Assembly: GCA_902537235.1 (NCBI GenBank)
Contig: CACBAO010000007.1
Coordinates: 18,531 to 82,530 of the forward strand
Reading direction: 5' to 3'
Source of the DNA: an uncultured Alphaproteobacteria bacterium
Lineage (GTDB): Bacteria > Pseudomonadota > Alphaproteobacteria > Rhodobacterales > Rhodobacteraceae
DNA length: 64,000 nt
Shown here in pieces: positions 62,614 through 64,000 of this stretch. How positions within the stretch are numbered: position 1 is the stretch's first letter; the number at the start of each line of letters is the position of its first letter. Made by a program: the position numbers and the translations under genes. The notes beneath the pieces were generated by a model. The model was not told where the DNA came from. It saw only the letters and a list, made by a program, of their open reading frames with translations, and searched no databases.

Positions 62614-64000
62614 ATGATCTTAAAAATATTGACGCAATCATTTACTTTCGCACTTTTTCTAATAGTGATTAAAACAGGTCATTTGATGGCCCTCCCTCAG
62701 TGTTCGTTAGGTAAGTCACCTAATCAATGGAATAACTGCCTAGGTAGTTTTAGTATCCAGGGGGTTACGTATAAGGGAATTTGGAAGAATGGGAGCCTAA
62801 ATGAAGGAACCTTAAGTGGTAACATACCTGAGTACGGTAAAGTTAAGTACTCGGGAAGTTTTAAAGATAACGTGCCCCATGGATCAGGAGAGATGAACTT
62901 TTACTCTCGAAAAATAAAATTCGTCGGTCAATTTAAGAATGGACAGTTACATGGGGAAGGTATTTGGAAAGACCCCAAGGGTATAACTGAAGGAGTTTGG
63001 AAAAATGGTTTATTTCAATATAAGAAAAAGTCATCATATTCTTTAAACTCATTCTCAAAGAAAAGCTATCAGACTAAAAGTATAAGTAATCTAGCCTCTG
63101 AGTTTAAAAAATTGAGTTTAAATAATAGAAAAAAAATTCAAACTTATCTGAGGGAACAAGGTTATTATTCAAGTTCAATAGATGGTCTTTGGGGGAAAGG
63201 GACAAATTCCGGATTAAAAAAATATGTCGAAAGTAATAGGATTTCATCAAATCCAAATAATAGTAGCGAGTCCAAAGCATTATTGAACAGAATAGTTGGC
63301 GAAGCCGAAACTTTATCTTCCTCAGTTAAAAGTAAAAGCTATATCTCTACTGGCTCTTCGGACAATTCGGTTTGCTCGATAGCAACTGTTTTGAAAGGTA
63401 AAAAAAGATATTGGGATGATGATCCAATGATGCAAAACTATGTTAAAGAAGCAAAACGAAGAGGTTTGTCTTGTGACGTCAATACCAACTATGCTCTAAA
63501 CGCTAATTCTAACAGTTCTTCTTCGAAATCCTTTTCTTCAGGTGGGTCACCTTTAGACCAAAATGAAGTGAAGCAATATTTTAAAAGGTTAAAAAGTTAT
63601 CAAAGAAAAGCAATACAACAGGTGCTTTACATGAATGGCTTATATATGAGTTCTATCGATGGAATTTGGGGCAAAAGAACATTTGCGGCCTTGAAGCAAA
63701 CATATCAATCTGAAGATGTAACGTCTGAAAAGCAACTTATTAATCAACTATTAACAAAAGCAAATGAGCTGGGTATCATAAACTCAATTTTGAATGCTGA
63801 GCTAAGAGTTCAAAGACAAAGAGAGTTAATTAGGGAAGAAAAAGCCCTCCTCAATCAGCAAAGAAAGATAGAAAGACAAATAAGAAAAGAAAAACAAGCA
63901 TTGTTTACTTCCTGCGTCGGATTTTGTGTTGCCCAAAGTGGTTTGCAATACGCAGGTTCCTGCGCTGCTAGGTGTGGAGGTGCTCCAGCTCCAGAGTTGG
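62614..64000 (+). CDS. MORN-repeat and peptidoglycan-binding-like secreted protein, partial
   Basis: The frame is open from ATG 62614 to the window edge (at least 462 aa). A signal peptide (LTQSFTFALFLIVIKTGHLMALP) leads to MORN-type repeats (YKGIWKNGSLNEG, YSGSFKDNVPHGSGEM, FVGQFKNGQLHGEGIW). Two PGRP/peptidoglycan-binding-like segments follow (IQTYLREQGYYSSSIDGLWGKGTNSGLKKY; AIQQVLYMNGLYMSSIDGIWGKRTFAALKQ), then a long charged helix and a Cys-rich end (FTSCVGFCVAQSG). It probably sits at the cell envelope. The 3' end lies outside the window. Confidence 0.8.
   Translation, partial: MILKILTQSFTFALFLIVIKTGHLMALPQCSLGKSPNQWNNCLGSFSIQGVTYKGIWKNGSLNEGTLSGNIPEYGKVKYSGSFKDNVPHGSGEMNFYSRKIKFVGQFKNGQLHGEGIWKDPKGITEGVWKNGLFQYKKKSSYSLNSFSKKSYQTKSISNLASEFKKLSLNNRKKIQTYLREQGYYSSSIDGLWGKGTNSGLKKYVESNRISSNPNNSSESKALLNRIVGEAETLSSSVKSKSYISTGSSDNSVCSIATVLKGKKRYWDDDPMMQNYVKEAKRRGLSCDVNTNYALNANSNSSSSKSFSSGGSPLDQNEVKQYFKRLKSYQRKAIQQVLYMNGLYMSSIDGIWGKRTFAALKQTYQSEDVTSEKQLINQLLTKANELGIINSILNAELRVQRQRELIREEKALLNQQRKIERQIRKEKQALFTSCVGFCVAQSGLQYAGSCAARCGGAPAPEL

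Overview
The window is AT-rich bacterial DNA, most likely from a marine alphaproteobacterium (a low-GC Rhodobacterales-type genome is my best guess). The clues are a Zur/ZnuA/COG0523/WD40 zinc cluster with ATGTTATAACAT-type operators, a DMSP-lyase-like cupin, a haloalkane dehalogenase, and an HD-domain protein of the PhnZ/TmpB kind. I found no rRNA, tRNA, CRISPR array or insertion sequence.

Layout. (1) 1-3762: zinc homeostasis. znuA (cut by the window edge) diverges from zur - small CxxxxC protein - COG0523 GTPase - WD40 protein, with two Zur-box-like palindromes between them. (2) 3.8-14.9 kb: metabolic genes. These are a Bcr/CflA efflux pump, an enoyl-CoA hydratase, a Gfo/Idh/MocA oxidoreductase, DeoD, a methyltransferase, a DMSP-lyase-like cupin, and a possible catabolic run (haloalkane dehalogenase - HD oxygenase-like - Asp/Glu-racemase-like). 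A DsbA-fold isomerase, RidA, rhomboid protease, SDR and ADP-ribose pyrophosphatase follow. (3) 15.3-42.8 kb: a surface-polysaccharide locus. It holds a WbpB/WbpD/WbpE-like set for a 2,3-diacetamido uronic acid, an AsnB-like amidotransferase, a metallo-beta-lactamase/Rieske fusion, RmlA and RmlB without RmlC/RmlD, and sugar aminotransferases. It also has a glycosyltransferase, WbqC, a sulfotransferase, a HAD-domain protein, the SxtJ - DUF5989 - carbamoyltransferase - SGNH module, a TylF-like methyltransferase, and a kinase/nucleotidyltransferase pair. Several gaps contain decayed gene pieces (SDR, ABC flippase, GT2, and a broken copy of the local deacetylase-like gene), so the locus is turning over quickly.

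(4) About 43.0-61.4 kb: a mobile island. It opens with a tyrosine integrase, two unknown genes (one coiled-coil), two overlapping AlpA regulators and a RepA-like ATPase. A 230-bp stretch with 9-bp iteron-like repeats and paired DnaA boxes looks like an origin. The cargo is a dense anti-phage cluster: a HEPN-type (RNQLAH) coiled-coil protein, a nuclease with an exact DX20QAK motif (MspJI/AspBHI family), Vsr, a C5-cytosine methyltransferase, an AIPR protein and a second short Vsr. A convergent three-gene operon adds a DUF6339-like protein, an unknown 283-aa protein and a GHKL ATPase with a poly-glycine linker. Small genes then follow, including an orphan half-HsdS whose start lies inside two interlocked inverted repeats. 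(5) 61.4-64 kb: a basic small protein, a secreted protein, and a partial MORN/peptidoglycan-binding-like protein.

The strongest candidate for an undescribed system is the 48-58.3 kb cluster. It combines a C5 methyltransferase with a nuclease whose relatives cut 5mC DNA, two Vsr endonucleases, AIPR and a GHKL ATPase, with no helicase visible. How these parts work together cannot be read from sequence alone; that they form one system is inference.
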